The notes beneath the pieces were generated by a model. It did not search any database, was not told where the DNA came from, and was given only the letters and a program-made list of their open reading frames with translations. A stretch of 64,000 nt of DNA from Candidatus Cloacimonadota bacterium. GTDB taxonomy: Bacteria > Cloacimonadota > Cloacimonadia > Cloacimonadales > Cloacimonadaceae. The stretch covers positions 1-64,000 of the forward strand of contig JAKPXC010000121.1 in NCBI GenBank assembly GCA_029567705.1, written 5' to 3'. Positions within the stretch are counted from its first letter, which is position 1. The number at the start of each line of letters is the position of its first letter. Below are positions 53,408-61,676 of the stretch, piece after piece. The translations under genes and the position numbers were made by a program.

Positions 53408-53438
53408 GCTCAGTCCTGTATAAAAGACAGGACTGAGC
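53408..53438 (-). terminator. Intrinsic terminator of rocD
   Basis: Perfect 12-bp stem GCTCAGTCCTGT/ACAGGACTGAGC with a 7-nt loop, followed on the minus strand by TCTTTGTTT. It lies 14 bp after the rocD stop and upstream of era. Confidence 0.8.
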
Positions 53439-53452
53439 AATTTGAGTATGAT

Positions 53453-54694
53453 TTATAGTGTTTCAAACACGCTTTTGATAATGGCAGCGCATTCATCCAG
53501 CTCTTCCTCGGTGATCACCAAAGGAGGTGCCAGACGGATAATGTGCCGGTGAGTAGGTTTGCACAGGATGCCTTTTTCCTTGAGCATTAAGCAGACGTCC
53601 CAAGCTTCGACGCCATCTTTGGGTTCCACCACGATGGCATTGAGCAAGCCACGTCCGCGAACCAGCTTCAACATGGGGTGATTGATGGCTCTCAGAGAAG
53701 CACGGAATCTTTCACCCAGAGTGAAGGCACGCTCAGCAAGCTTTTCTTCTTTAACCACTTCCAGAGCAGCTTTGGCAACAGCACAAGCCAGCGGGAAACC
53801 ACCAAAAGTGGAGCCGTGTTGACCTGGCTTGATAGTGAGCATGATCTCACGGTCGGCCAGAACTGCGGAGACAGGCAACACACCACCGGAGATGGCCTTA
53901 CCCAGGATCAGGATGTCCGGACGCACGTTATCATAATCGCATGCCAGAAGCTTACCCGTACGGGCAATACCAGTCTGAACTTCATCGGCGATAAACAGCA
54001 CATTGTGTTCTTTGCAAAGCTCATAGCATTTCTTCAGATAGCCGTCTTCCGGCACAAAGACGCCGGCTTCACCCTGAATGGGCTCTACGATGAAGGCCGC
54101 CACGTTTTTACCATGCTTGGCAAGAGCTTCAGCAAGTGCGTTCACATCGTTGTATGCTATCTTCATAATCCCGGGGATGAAGGGTCCAAAGCCATCGTAG
54201 CAATCCGGATCGGTTGAGGCGGAGACCACAAAAAGGGTGCGGCCATGGAAGTTGTTTTCGCAGAAGATAATGATGGCATTGTCTTTCTCTATGCCCTTCA
54301 CAGTGTAGCCCCATTTGCGGGCCAGCTTGAGAGCTGTTTCAACGCCTTCGGCGCCGGAATTCATGGGCAGCACCATATCATAACCGAAGAAATCGGTAAC
54401 GAACTTCTCATACTCTCCCAGTTTGTTGTTGAAGAAGGCGCGGGATGTGAGAGTCAGTTCCCGGGCTTGGTCGATCAGAGCATTCACGATCTTGGGATGA
54501 CAGTGTCCCTGATTGACGGCTGAATAGGCAGAAAGGAAGTCGTAATAATGATTACCTTCCGGATCCCAGAGGTGAACGCCTTCGCCTTTTGCCAGCACTA
54601 CCGGCAGCGGGTGATAGTTATGCGCACCGTACTTTTCCTCGAGTTCCATCGATTCTTTGGAACTGATCTTTCCGTAAACTAGATTGTCGGACAT
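53453..54694 (-). CDS. rocD: Ornithine aminotransferase
   Basis: 413-residue PLP-dependent class III aminotransferase converting ornithine and 2-oxoglutarate to glutamate semialdehyde and glutamate. Motifs: [58 protein letters not shown], Schiff-base Lys266 in LGKAISGG and [12 protein letters not shown]. The pattern fits RocD rather than acetylornithine aminotransferase (ArgD), though close relatives overlap. GGAGG lies 5 nt before the ATG. TTGACA on the minus strand at 54769-54764 is a likely -35 element. A terminator separates it from era. Confidence 0.93.
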   Translation of the reverse strand: MSDNLVYGKISSKESMELEEKYGAHNYHPLPVVLAKGEGVHLWDPEGNHYYDFLSAYSAVNQGHCHPKIVNALIDQARELTLTSRAFFNNKLGEYEKFVTDFFGYDMVLPMNSGAEGVETALKLARKWGYTVKGIEKDNAIIIFCENNFHGRTLFVVSASTDPDCYDGFGPFIPGIMKIAYNDVNALAEALAKHGKNVAAFIVEPIQGEAGVFVPEDGYLKKCYELCKEHNVLFIADEVQTGIARTGKLLACDYDNVRPDILILGKAISGGVLPVSAVLADREIMLTIKPGQHGSTFGGFPLACAVAKAALEVVKEEKLAERAFTLGERFRASLRAINHPMLKLVRGRGLLNAIVVEPKDGVEAWDVCLMLKEKGILCKPTHRHIIRLAPPLVITEEELDECAAIIKSVFETL

Positions 54695-54851
54695 GATTCC
54701 TCCATTTATCCTTTTTATATTGATTTATATTTCTCCTGACCACGTTAAAAACCCCAATCTTTGTGTCAACCCCGAAGTTTGCCCGGTTTAAGAAAGCAAC
54801 CCGGATCAACACTTGATTGAAGCATCGATCCTGAAATCAAGAGACGAAAGC

Positions 54852-57515
54852 TTACTTCAGCAGTATTGCTCTCCTGGTTTGATGCTCACCTACATGTGAC
54901 AATCTAAATATGTATATTCCGGAAGCTTGGCTGATGCCACACTCATCGGTAGCATCCCAACTGAAATTATGAGTCCCCCGGTTCAGAATCCCGTTATACA
55001 ACGTCTTAACTAATTGCCCTCGTATATTATAAACGCCCAGCGTCACCTCTCCGGACTTCGGCAGAAAGAAACTGACCCGGGCCTCCGGATTGAAAGGGTT
55101 GGGATAGACAGCACTCAGAAAGAAAGACTGGGGACTATCTGTATCGTCGTTGTTTCCCACCCAATCACCAGTCCTGAATCTTCGTGAAGTGGAGTAGGGG
55201 CTGCTCCCGAAGCCATTGCTTGCCAAAACCCTCCAATAGTACCAGCAGTATGGCTCCAAACCACTCAAAGCATAAGAAGTCCCAACAATAGGACCCAGCT
55301 CTACTAACGACTCTGTAAAATAAGCGTTTCGTGCTACTTGCAGATGGTAATACTCAGCCAGATCCGCCTCTTGCCACCTCAGTACAGGATTCAAGCAAAT
55401 GTCCTGACTCTGATGTCCCGGGCTTAGTAAAGATGGGATTTCGGGGGGTTCAGACACAGCACCGGTTTGAAAAGTAAAGACTTGAGATACCGGACTCCAT
55501 TGATTTGTTGCCTTGGCAGATACCCTCCAATAATACTGGGTAAAAGCCGAGAGAAGATGAACCTGTGCAGATGTCCCCTGCGAAACTATCTCTCTATCCA
55601 GGATGGAGAACTGGGGATCGCTGGATAGCTCCAAACGGTAACTCTGCGCAGCCGGCACCCCACTCCAACTTAGTTGAGGATTCGTGGCAACCCCTTCCTG
55701 GTGATTCTCCGGCACCAACAAAACCGGTGCTTCTAAAGCAGATAGGATACTGAATGGAGCAAGCATCGTATCCTGGCTATATGTACCTAAGAGGGATATC
55801 CTGATTAAGCACAAAGAGGATTCCACCTGGGGAATCTGCCAATCATAGTGCCCCGTATTGGGGTAGCTTGATGCAATATCACTCCAGTTAGTTCCGTTAT
55901 CGATTGAGTATTCCAGACGTATCAAACCAGTATGATACTTATCAGCCCACCTGATCCTCAGGCTGTCCCCTGCGACATAGGCATCTCCACGATGAGGATT
56001 TATGACCTGAATGTCGGAGATCTTCACAGAAAAGCTGATCGTTTCCCCCGCCAAGCCCACATCATAAAGGAACAAGCCTCCCGGCGCATCATCTGTGGAA
56101 AAACCACTGGGGATGGTGGATTCACTGATCGAAACAAATCCTGATTGAGCAGACATCGCTGCTGCTCCAAGATCTCCGGGCTGAATATTTATCCCGGCTC
56201 CAGGACGATAAATATAGACTCCATCTGGCGGTCCGCTGGCATTCCCATCAAATTCCGGCAGGTATCGATAAACAATCAGACCTGTACCCGGTATCTGCTG
56301 CTCATACTGGTCATCAATTTTCCGGTACTCCAGGATATAATGTTCACCCGAGACCCAGGAAGTGATACGGTAAGACCTTGTCCCTGAGGAAGAACTCAGA
56401 GGATAGAGAGTATAGGTGCCGGAATTGAACAATTGAGTGGGTGCCGGCAGCCAACTACCATATAAGTATTTGCTGAGAGAGAGCATGTGTTGAGGTACCT
56501 CTGCGCATGACCCCATCGGATCCCAATAACCAACTGGTACCACTGAGCTTTCCACATAGCGATATAAATCCGGCGCTCCCAGGGTATGGAAAAACTCGTG
56601 CATCAGTACTGAAGTACCATAGAATGCAACAAAATCTTCCAGCTGGATATTGTAGTTCTTCAAAATAGCTCCATTCAGTAAAAGATGACCATCCGGCTGC
56701 TCGTAACCCCAGGCATGCGGCCAGAGCAGCTCTGCCCAAGCTCCGGTGCTTCCACAAATCAGAATTGTGAGGTTATCCACATAGCCATCATTATCACAAT
56801 CCGTATCCAGATCAGGGGGCAGGTCTGCGGATAAACTCTGACATACTCTTTGAATCAATTCAATTTCCCGATCGCCAGATTCAAAATCAACGTAGCCACC
56901 CGGGTTGTTGAAGGATTGGGGAAGGTAGTATCCTCTTGGCCTGATATCCGTGTATGCACAAGTGATAGTATCCTGATCTTCCGGGAAAAGGTGACTGATC
57001 ACATCCAGCTGTCCGTATGAGACTGCGTCGTAATATGCTCTGAGTGAAACATCACCGGGGACAGCAAAGTTGAAGACGGAGCTGTACTCTTCAAATGGAG
57101 TGTTGAACCCGGCATCATCAGCAAACTTCAAAAACACCACAAGATTGCAGAACTCACCGATCCATCTGGAAGCTTCAGGCGTTCGACTACGACGTCCCCG
57201 ACGCAATTCCAGCTCTTCTCTAGATATACTCAGTCCTTTCTCCAACCCCAATGGCAGTTCCCGTCCCACAATTCTGGTACCAGGCCTGATCCCATCAGGT
57301 GCTGCCTCAGCATAAACGTAGTAACCCTGATCATTCTGTACTATAGTATAGCCTTCTGTATCATGCAACCAGTTGTAAAACTCATCTCCGCTGCGATAAG
57401 CTTCAAATCGAGTCCCATCCGGTTGCTGCAGACTTTGGGGAAAATCCTTCAGAAAAGCTGCCTGAACCACTCCTATCAATATCATGATAATGATAAGTAA
57501 GCTTGTCTTCTTCAT
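54852..57515 (-). CDS. Secreted M6-family metallopeptidase with FlgD-like C-terminal domain
   Basis: 887 residues. Signal peptide (1-19), propeptide-like DGTRFEAYRSGDEFYNWLHD, then the M6 catalytic domain with HEFFHTLGAPD (306-316), zinc ligands His306, His310 and Asp316, followed by an Ig-like domain (about 505-600), two fibronectin-III-like domains and a FlgD-like end domain with YPNPFNPEARVSFFLP and YNIRGQLVKTLYNG. That end domain is the type IX-style export signal shared with the genes at 57525-59735 and 13006-18462. GGGAGG precedes the ATG, 9 bp after the propeller gene stop, so the two form an operon. Resembles the large M6 protein at 22047 in the propeptide pattern but is much shorter. 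Confidence 0.92.
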   Translation of the reverse strand: MKKTSLLIIIMILIGVVQAAFLKDFPQSLQQPDGTRFEAYRSGDEFYNWLHDTEGYTIVQNDQGYYVYAEAAPDGIRPGTRIVGRELPLGLEKGLSISREELELRRGRRSRTPEASRWIGEFCNLVVFLKFADDAGFNTPFEEYSSVFNFAVPGDVSLRAYYDAVSYGQLDVISHLFPEDQDTITCAYTDIRPRGYYLPQSFNNPGGYVDFESGDREIELIQRVCQSLSADLPPDLDTDCDNDGYVDNLTILICGSTGAWAELLWPHAWGYEQPDGHLLLNGAILKNYNIQLEDFVAFYGTSVLMHEFFHTLGAPDLYRYVESSVVPVGYWDPMGSCAEVPQHMLSLSKYLYGSWLPAPTQLFNSGTYTLYPLSSSSGTRSYRITSWVSGEHYILEYRKIDDQYEQQIPGTGLIVYRYLPEFDGNASGPPDGVYIYRPGAGINIQPGDLGAAAMSAQSGFVSISESTIPSGFSTDDAPGGLFLYDVGLAGETISFSVKISDIQVINPHRGDAYVAGDSLRIRWADKYHTGLIRLEYSIDNGTNWSDIASSYPNTGHYDWQIPQVESSLCLIRISLLGTYSQDTMLAPFSILSALEAPVLLVPENHQEGVATNPQLSWSGVPAAQSYRLELSSDPQFSILDREIVSQGTSAQVHLLSAFTQYYWRVSAKATNQWSPVSQVFTFQTGAVSEPPEIPSLLSPGHQSQDICLNPVLRWQEADLAEYYHLQVARNAYFTESLVELGPIVGTSYALSGLEPYCWYYWRVLASNGFGSSPYSTSRRFRTGDWVGNNDDTDSPQSFFLSAVYPNPFNPEARVSFFLPKSGEVTLGVYNIRGQLVKTLYNGILNRGTHNFSWDATDECGISQASGIYIFRLSHVGEHQTRRAILLK

Positions 57516-57524
57516 AAAGCCTCC

Positions 57525-59735
57525 CTAGGGTCTGATCTTGATTATTCTGCGTATATCGCTTCTGTGGCCACAACTAGCTCTAACAAAGTAGATCCCGCTG
57601 CCCACAGCTTCATCTCTATCGTTCAAACCATCCCAGCTGAAGCTGTGAATCCCTTTATCCAGGGTTCCCCGGGATATAGTTCTGATTCTTTGGCCCCGCA
57701 GATTATAAATCTCTAATCTATAGGGATCTGTCACCTGTGTCCTTAGCTCTATGTTCAGCCTTCCGGAGAAGGGATTTGGCCACATATTGCCCAGGATTAC
57801 GGGTTCCGGAACCAAGCCAGGATCCAGATTGGATGTGACTGCGCTGTGCTCGATAATGCGGTAATCCTCTCCAAAATCAGCTATAAAACGATTCTCTCCA
57901 ACGTAAAGGCAATTCTGATATGGTAGTTCAGCCAAGATCTGGAAGTTCTGATCTGTAACAACATAATCTCCATTTCTGAGCCTCATGATGTAGCGGCTCA
58001 CTCCATCAAAACTAAAGCTCGCAGCAAATGACGTTGGTCCATTGTAGGTTCCTTGTAATACCGGATTATCAGGATTACTCAGATCAAACAATACTTGTCC
58101 TTCTTCTGCTCCGAAGAGCTTGTGATCCATCAGGCACAGTTCATAGTTCGGAGGGGAAAGCGTATGCAGGGAGATAGGCTCAATTTCCTCTTCGGCATTA
58201 ATCCGGTAAAATGAGATACGAACGTTATCACTCTGATTGATGCCTCGGATTACAAAGTGATTGGGAGAGTAGAAGACCAAATCGGCATAGTAGTTCACAG
58301 TTGCAGTATACTCGTCGAGAGGGAGGAGGTTATCGGCTGTCACTCTATATAGTCGAAGGATGCTATTCGTACCGGAACGGGTGTGGGTTACAAGGTAATC
58401 ATCACAAAGGTCAGCACTATCAAAGAAAGCGGGTCTGGGGTAGCTGTCATAGACATATCCACCGTCTTCATCCACATTAACAATCAATATCTCATCATCG
58501 GTAGCATAGACTTTTTGTTGTGCTCCTGGTTTGTAAAGGGATGAACTTGATTCAACATCAAGATATTCGGCTAACCATGTCTCTTCCTGGCAATCATATA
58601 GGGAAAGTCTATTGAGATCATGCACAAATTCCAGTATTCTGCCACCAATTTGGGTTTTTATAGTCCCGGAGCGGAAACTAAGAAAAGGTTCAGAAACCAG
58701 CAGAGCGTGATCCATAGCAGATAGATTAGAATAGCTCTTCAACAAATACCTACCATCAGCAAAGGGATACATTGCAGCATATTCGTCAACGTTGCGCCAG
58801 AACAATTGGTGTATGCCGGTGGCATCAGGCTGCAGAGCGTATATTCGATGATTCTCATAGAATTGATCAGATCCCAAGATCAGAAGCCGATCATCTTCCC
58901 ATAAGGGATAGAAACCCATTCCAAACAAAGGAATTGAATCAACCCAGGAAATTTGCATGCCACCTCCTGGAGAAGGCACCAGGTAGTAAACGCTTATTCC
59001 AAAACTATTGCTGGACACTATGAATAAATTTTCCCCATCCTGGCGTAACAAACCTATAAACTCCCCTGGAGGGAAGCTGGGGACGATATCTACAAAATTG
59101 GGCACCAGGGGATCCTCAAAAAAGTACAATCTTCCAGATATGCTGGCATAATACATCCCAGTCCCGGCTTGAAGAGTGGCGATTGCTCCCCCCTGAAGAT
59201 CCGCAAGTATGTTGTGACTAACCAAAACTGGCCTTCCAGCTCCCGAAGCATCATAGACATCCATGGCTAGCTCATTATATGGTGACTCAGCAATCTCCCT
59301 GCGATAGTACACATACAGCACATCCCCTGTTAACATGGTATAGAGAAGGAATGTTTCCTCTCCCCAGCTATGATCAAGATAGTAAGAATCCACCAGGCTG
59401 AATCCATCAGGAAGAATTGAATAGATCCGACATCGAAAGTCAGCATCATAAACCAGTAGCCTGTCCCCTAGTATCAAGTCGTAACAATCTCTGAATGCAT
59501 CCTGACTGTCGTATCTTGCTATCTCAGAACATGAATCCGGGCTTAGCTCCAATCTAAGCAGACTATAGTCGTTGATAGCGATGAAATCAGTCTCAGAGTA
59601 ACGATGGAGTTTGTTCATGTTTGAAAGCCCCAAGTCCAGCGTATCCAACGTCGTAAACTCAACAGCTTGCGCCGATGTAACCCAGGCAACACACACGAAG
59701 GTAGCGACAATACATAAAACTCTAATCTTCTTCAT
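57525..59735 (-). CDS. Secreted propeller-like protein with FlgD-like C-terminal domain
   Basis: 736 residues from the ATG at 59735 (MKKIRVLCIVATFVCVAWVT signal peptide). The body (about 30-650) is made of repeated four-strand-like blocks, each with short D/G-rich turns (LLVYDADFRCRIYSI, LLILGSDQFYENHRIY, LFFEDPLVPNFVD), consistent with a beta-propeller, but no named repeat is certain. It ends with the FlgD-like domain (MWPNPFSGRLNIEL, YNLRGQRIRTISRG). There is no ribosome-binding site: TTGACA and TATTTT lie so close to the ATG that the message may be leaderless. The frame is open 12 codons further upstream, overlapping the promoter; I reject that start. Confidence 0.85.
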   Translation of the reverse strand: MKKIRVLCIVATFVCVAWVTSAQAVEFTTLDTLDLGLSNMNKLHRYSETDFIAINDYSLLRLELSPDSCSEIARYDSQDAFRDCYDLILGDRLLVYDADFRCRIYSILPDGFSLVDSYYLDHSWGEETFLLYTMLTGDVLYVYYRREIAESPYNELAMDVYDASGAGRPVLVSHNILADLQGGAIATLQAGTGMYYASISGRLYFFEDPLVPNFVDIVPSFPPGEFIGLLRQDGENLFIVSSNSFGISVYYLVPSPGGGMQISWVDSIPLFGMGFYPLWEDDRLLILGSDQFYENHRIYALQPDATGIHQLFWRNVDEYAAMYPFADGRYLLKSYSNLSAMDHALLVSEPFLSFRSGTIKTQIGGRILEFVHDLNRLSLYDCQEETWLAEYLDVESSSSLYKPGAQQKVYATDDEILIVNVDEDGGYVYDSYPRPAFFDSADLCDDYLVTHTRSGTNSILRLYRVTADNLLPLDEYTATVNYYADLVFYSPNHFVIRGINQSDNVRISFYRINAEEEIEPISLHTLSPPNYELCLMDHKLFGAEEGQVLFDLSNPDNPVLQGTYNGPTSFAASFSFDGVSRYIMRLRNGDYVVTDQNFQILAELPYQNCLYVGENRFIADFGEDYRIIEHSAVTSNLDPGLVPEPVILGNMWPNPFSGRLNIELRTQVTDPYRLEIYNLRGQRIRTISRGTLDKGIHSFSWDGLNDRDEAVGSGIYFVRASCGHRSDIRRIIKIRP

Positions 59736-59742
59736 GTATAAC

Positions 59743-59771
59743 AAAATACAAGATGTTCTAAACGTTGTCAA
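59743..59771 (-). promoter_or_regulatory. Promoter of the propeller/M6 operon
   Basis: On the minus strand TTGACA (59771-59766), 17-bp spacer, TATTTT (59748-59743). The predicted start of transcription falls at or next to the A of the ATG at 59735. Confidence 0.6.
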
Positions 59772-60048
59772 GATATATTTACTGAATTATATTCATTTTT
59801 TACACCGTTGCAGAGCAAGATTTGGCTAGTCTGATTCTGCAAGCATCAGTGGTAGGGCATTTGAAGCCTAGTGTGCCTGACCCGGATAGTGGATTTTTAT
59901 AATTACTTTATTTTCACTACGATACCTGCAGCAGAATTGATCATAGATGAGAAAACAATCGGGTTCCAATCCATCTGCATTGTTCGCTGGTTTCATCCTC
60001 ATTACTCCCTTAAGTGTCAGTGTCGGGTCAAGTCGTATTGAGGTTTCA

Positions 60049-60088
60049 CGCATGAGACACCCATGTAGATTCATGCGTGTCTCATGGG
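60049..60088. repeat. Palindrome CNCATGAGACACNCATG with 6-nt loop
   Basis: 60049-60065 and 60072-60088 are reverse complements except for two swapped positions. Each arm contains CATGAGACAC or its complement. Confidence 0.8.
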
Positions 60089-60176
60089 TTTCAGATGCGT
60101 TTTCAATGGGAGTGTGTTAAACCATTGTTTGAAACCATCAATTCAGTCCACTCATGTATCTCCTAATCCTAATGGA

Positions 60177-60262
60177 TCGCCGACTCTTCACCGACTCTTG
60201 GCCGACTCTTCCCGAGCAAAGTGTTCGGGAAGAGTCCTGCAAGACACGGTGAAGACTCCGGG
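60177..60262 (+). repeat. GACTCTTC palindrome family, copy 3
   Basis: The left arm (TCGCCGACTCTTCACCGACT...) is nearly identical to copy 2, and the central CTCTTCCCGAGCAAAGTG is identical, but the right arm (CCTGCAAGACACGGTGAAG) matches copy 1 instead. The palindrome is therefore imperfect, a mosaic of the other two. Confidence 0.85.
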
Positions 60263-60354
60263 AGAAGTAAGTAAGACTCTGGATTCGGCGTAGCGGAGGA
60301 TTCCGATCCTCCGGATTATGTGAGGTAGCTTCAGAAAGCTACGCTACGCCTCGT

Positions 60355-60428
60355 GCTGGTTGAAGTCCACGACGGCATCAGGCTGGGAGATGTACGTATA
60401 GTCAGGGAAGCCGTCGTGAACTCCAACG
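60355..60428 (+). repeat. 74-bp structured repeat, copy 2
   Basis: Stem CACGACGGC (60368-60376)/GCCGTCGTG (60410-60418). An outer helix (GTTGAAGT with ACTCCAAC) extends it with two mismatches. See the copy at 45283. Confidence 0.8.
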
Positions 60429-60465
60429 AGTCAAGGCTTCGCTCCGCAACCTCATTATGGACTGT

Positions 60466-60482
60466 CCCCCCCCCCCGGGGGG
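60466..60482. repeat. Homopolymer tract C11G6
   Basis: Eleven C followed by six G. Such tracts slip easily, so the length may vary; it lies about 140 bp upstream of the DUF1905 gene. Confidence 0.9.
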
Positions 60483-60618
60483 AATGGTTGATGCAAGATA
60501 CCGGGATTGACGGGATTGGGATAACAAACCTTAATCCTGGGCTGTCACGTCGCTTGGTGTGCGGATTAATCATGGCAGCAGAACCGGATCTGGGCTACAT
60601 TATCATTATGGAGCGAAG

Positions 60619-61107
60619 ATGAAGAAAGAAACCGATTATTCCAATTATCCGAACAAGATCAGCCTGATACAGGAATTGCTTCACGCGACGGAGTATCCCG
60701 GTTCTGCCTATATGATCTTTGATATCGATACCCAAAAGGTCTTTGGCAGCAAGGGCAGAATCCCGGTGGTGATCACTATAGACGGCCAGAAGTTCCGCAG
60801 AAATCTGGCAAAGTATGCCGGGGAGCTTATGATGGTCTTCAATAAAGAGATGCGGGATGCCACTGGTTACAAGGCTGGGGACAAGATCAAGCTGACTATC
60901 GAGCGGGATTTTGAGCCTCGACAAGTGGAGCTTCCGGAGGACGTGAAAGCCGCCCTGGAGAGTACCGGACTCCTTGATAAATGGCAAAAATGGTCATACT
61001 CCCATCAGAAAGAGGATATAGCCTGGATCGATGAGGCAAAGCGTCCTGAGACCAGATCCAGACGGATTGAGAAGCTAATCTCCGTGCTTAAGGCTGAAGA
61101 AGCTTAG
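60619..61107 (+). CDS. DUF1905 / YdeI-OmdA family protein
   Basis: 162-residue soluble protein. Residues about 30-105 form a DUF1905-like beta-barrel (GRIPVVITIDGQKFRRNLAKY, AGDKIKLTIERDFEPRQVELPEDVKAAL) and the C-terminal part (LLDKWQKWSYSHQKEDIAWIDEAKRPETR) matches the YdeI/OmdA 'bacteriocin-protection' domain in its SYSHQKEYVxWIxEAKRxETRxRRI pattern. Its function is unproven; YdeI relatives were linked to antimicrobial resistance. The ATG at 60619 is chosen over an upstream start (60559) because GGAGCGAAG lies 5 nt before it. It is convergent with the nitroreductase gene, and the stop codons overlap by two bases. Confidence 0.88.
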   Translation: MKKETDYSNYPNKISLIQELLHATEYPGSAYMIFDIDTQKVFGSKGRIPVVITIDGQKFRRNLAKYAGELMMVFNKEMRDATGYKAGDKIKLTIERDFEPRQVELPEDVKAALESTGLLDKWQKWSYSHQKEDIAWIDEAKRPETRSRRIEKLISVLKAEEA

Positions 61108-61673
61108 TTTAGCAGCAGGTCTTTCAGAGCGCGTTTGGGTACGTGGTGAATGCCTTTGGCATCACGATAGTATTTCACACTGCCGGAGGAGTCAATCTCT
61201 TCGATCTGAACCGTCTCTGCAGGTTTACCCAAGGCAATCACCAGCACTACACCGCAGGAATCCGGAAGCATTAAGTCACGATGCAAGGCTTCTGGTTGGA
61301 ACGAGGCAAACATACATCCTCCCAAACCCTGTTCTGTGGCAGCCAGCAGTATGCTTTGGCTCACAATCCCGGTATCCAGCAAATAGTAATTGGATGCTCC
61401 TGGAGGGCAGAGGATAAGGATGTAGCCCGTGGGCTGTTCGGATTCAACAGGCCCATCCCATTCCGGCATGTAGCCCGCCCACTTCAAATGCGGGAAGATG
61501 CGCTGCAGCTCTGCTTCTTCATGCGCCAAATAGAACCTTAAGACCTGCAGATTGGCTGCAGAGGAGCTGAGCCGGGCAGCTTCAACAAGGCTTTCCAGAC
61601 AGTCTCTTGTGAGCTTGTGAGAGTGATCAAACCGGCGATAGCTGCGGTTCCTGCGGATCAAATCCATCAACAT
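61104..61673 (-). CDS. Nitroreductase family protein
   Basis: 189-residue FMN-dependent oxidoreductase-fold protein. N-terminal RRNRSYRRFD (FMN phosphate contact), LSSSAANLQVLRFYL, then LLDTGIVSQSILLAATEQGLGGCMF with the conserved glycine cluster, and IALGKPAETV. Substrates cannot be predicted. The ATG at 61673 has AGGAATAACGT upstream, 3 bp after the response regulator stop, so it is probably the third gene of the kinase-regulator operon. The last bases overlap the convergent DUF1905 gene. Confidence 0.92.
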   Translation of the reverse strand: MLMDLIRRNRSYRRFDHSHKLTRDCLESLVEAARLSSSAANLQVLRFYLAHEEAELQRIFPHLKWAGYMPEWDGPVESEQPTGYILILCPPGASNYYLLDTGIVSQSILLAATEQGLGGCMFASFQPEALHRDLMLPDSCGVVLVIALGKPAETVQIEEIDSSGSVKYYRDAKGIHHVPKRALKDLLLN

Positions 61674-61676
61674 ACG

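Larger units (their letters stand above)
59772..60618. other. Divergent noncoding region between the propeller operon and the DUF1905 gene
   Basis: It holds a palindrome (60049-60088), the third GACTCTTC palindrome (60177-60262), a GTAGCTT/AAGCTAC hairpin (60325-60342), copy 2 of the 74-bp structured repeat (60355-60428) and a C11-G6 tract (60466-60482). The ribosome-binding site of the DUF1905 gene (GGAGCGAAG) is at the end. No other gene seen. Confidence 0.65.
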
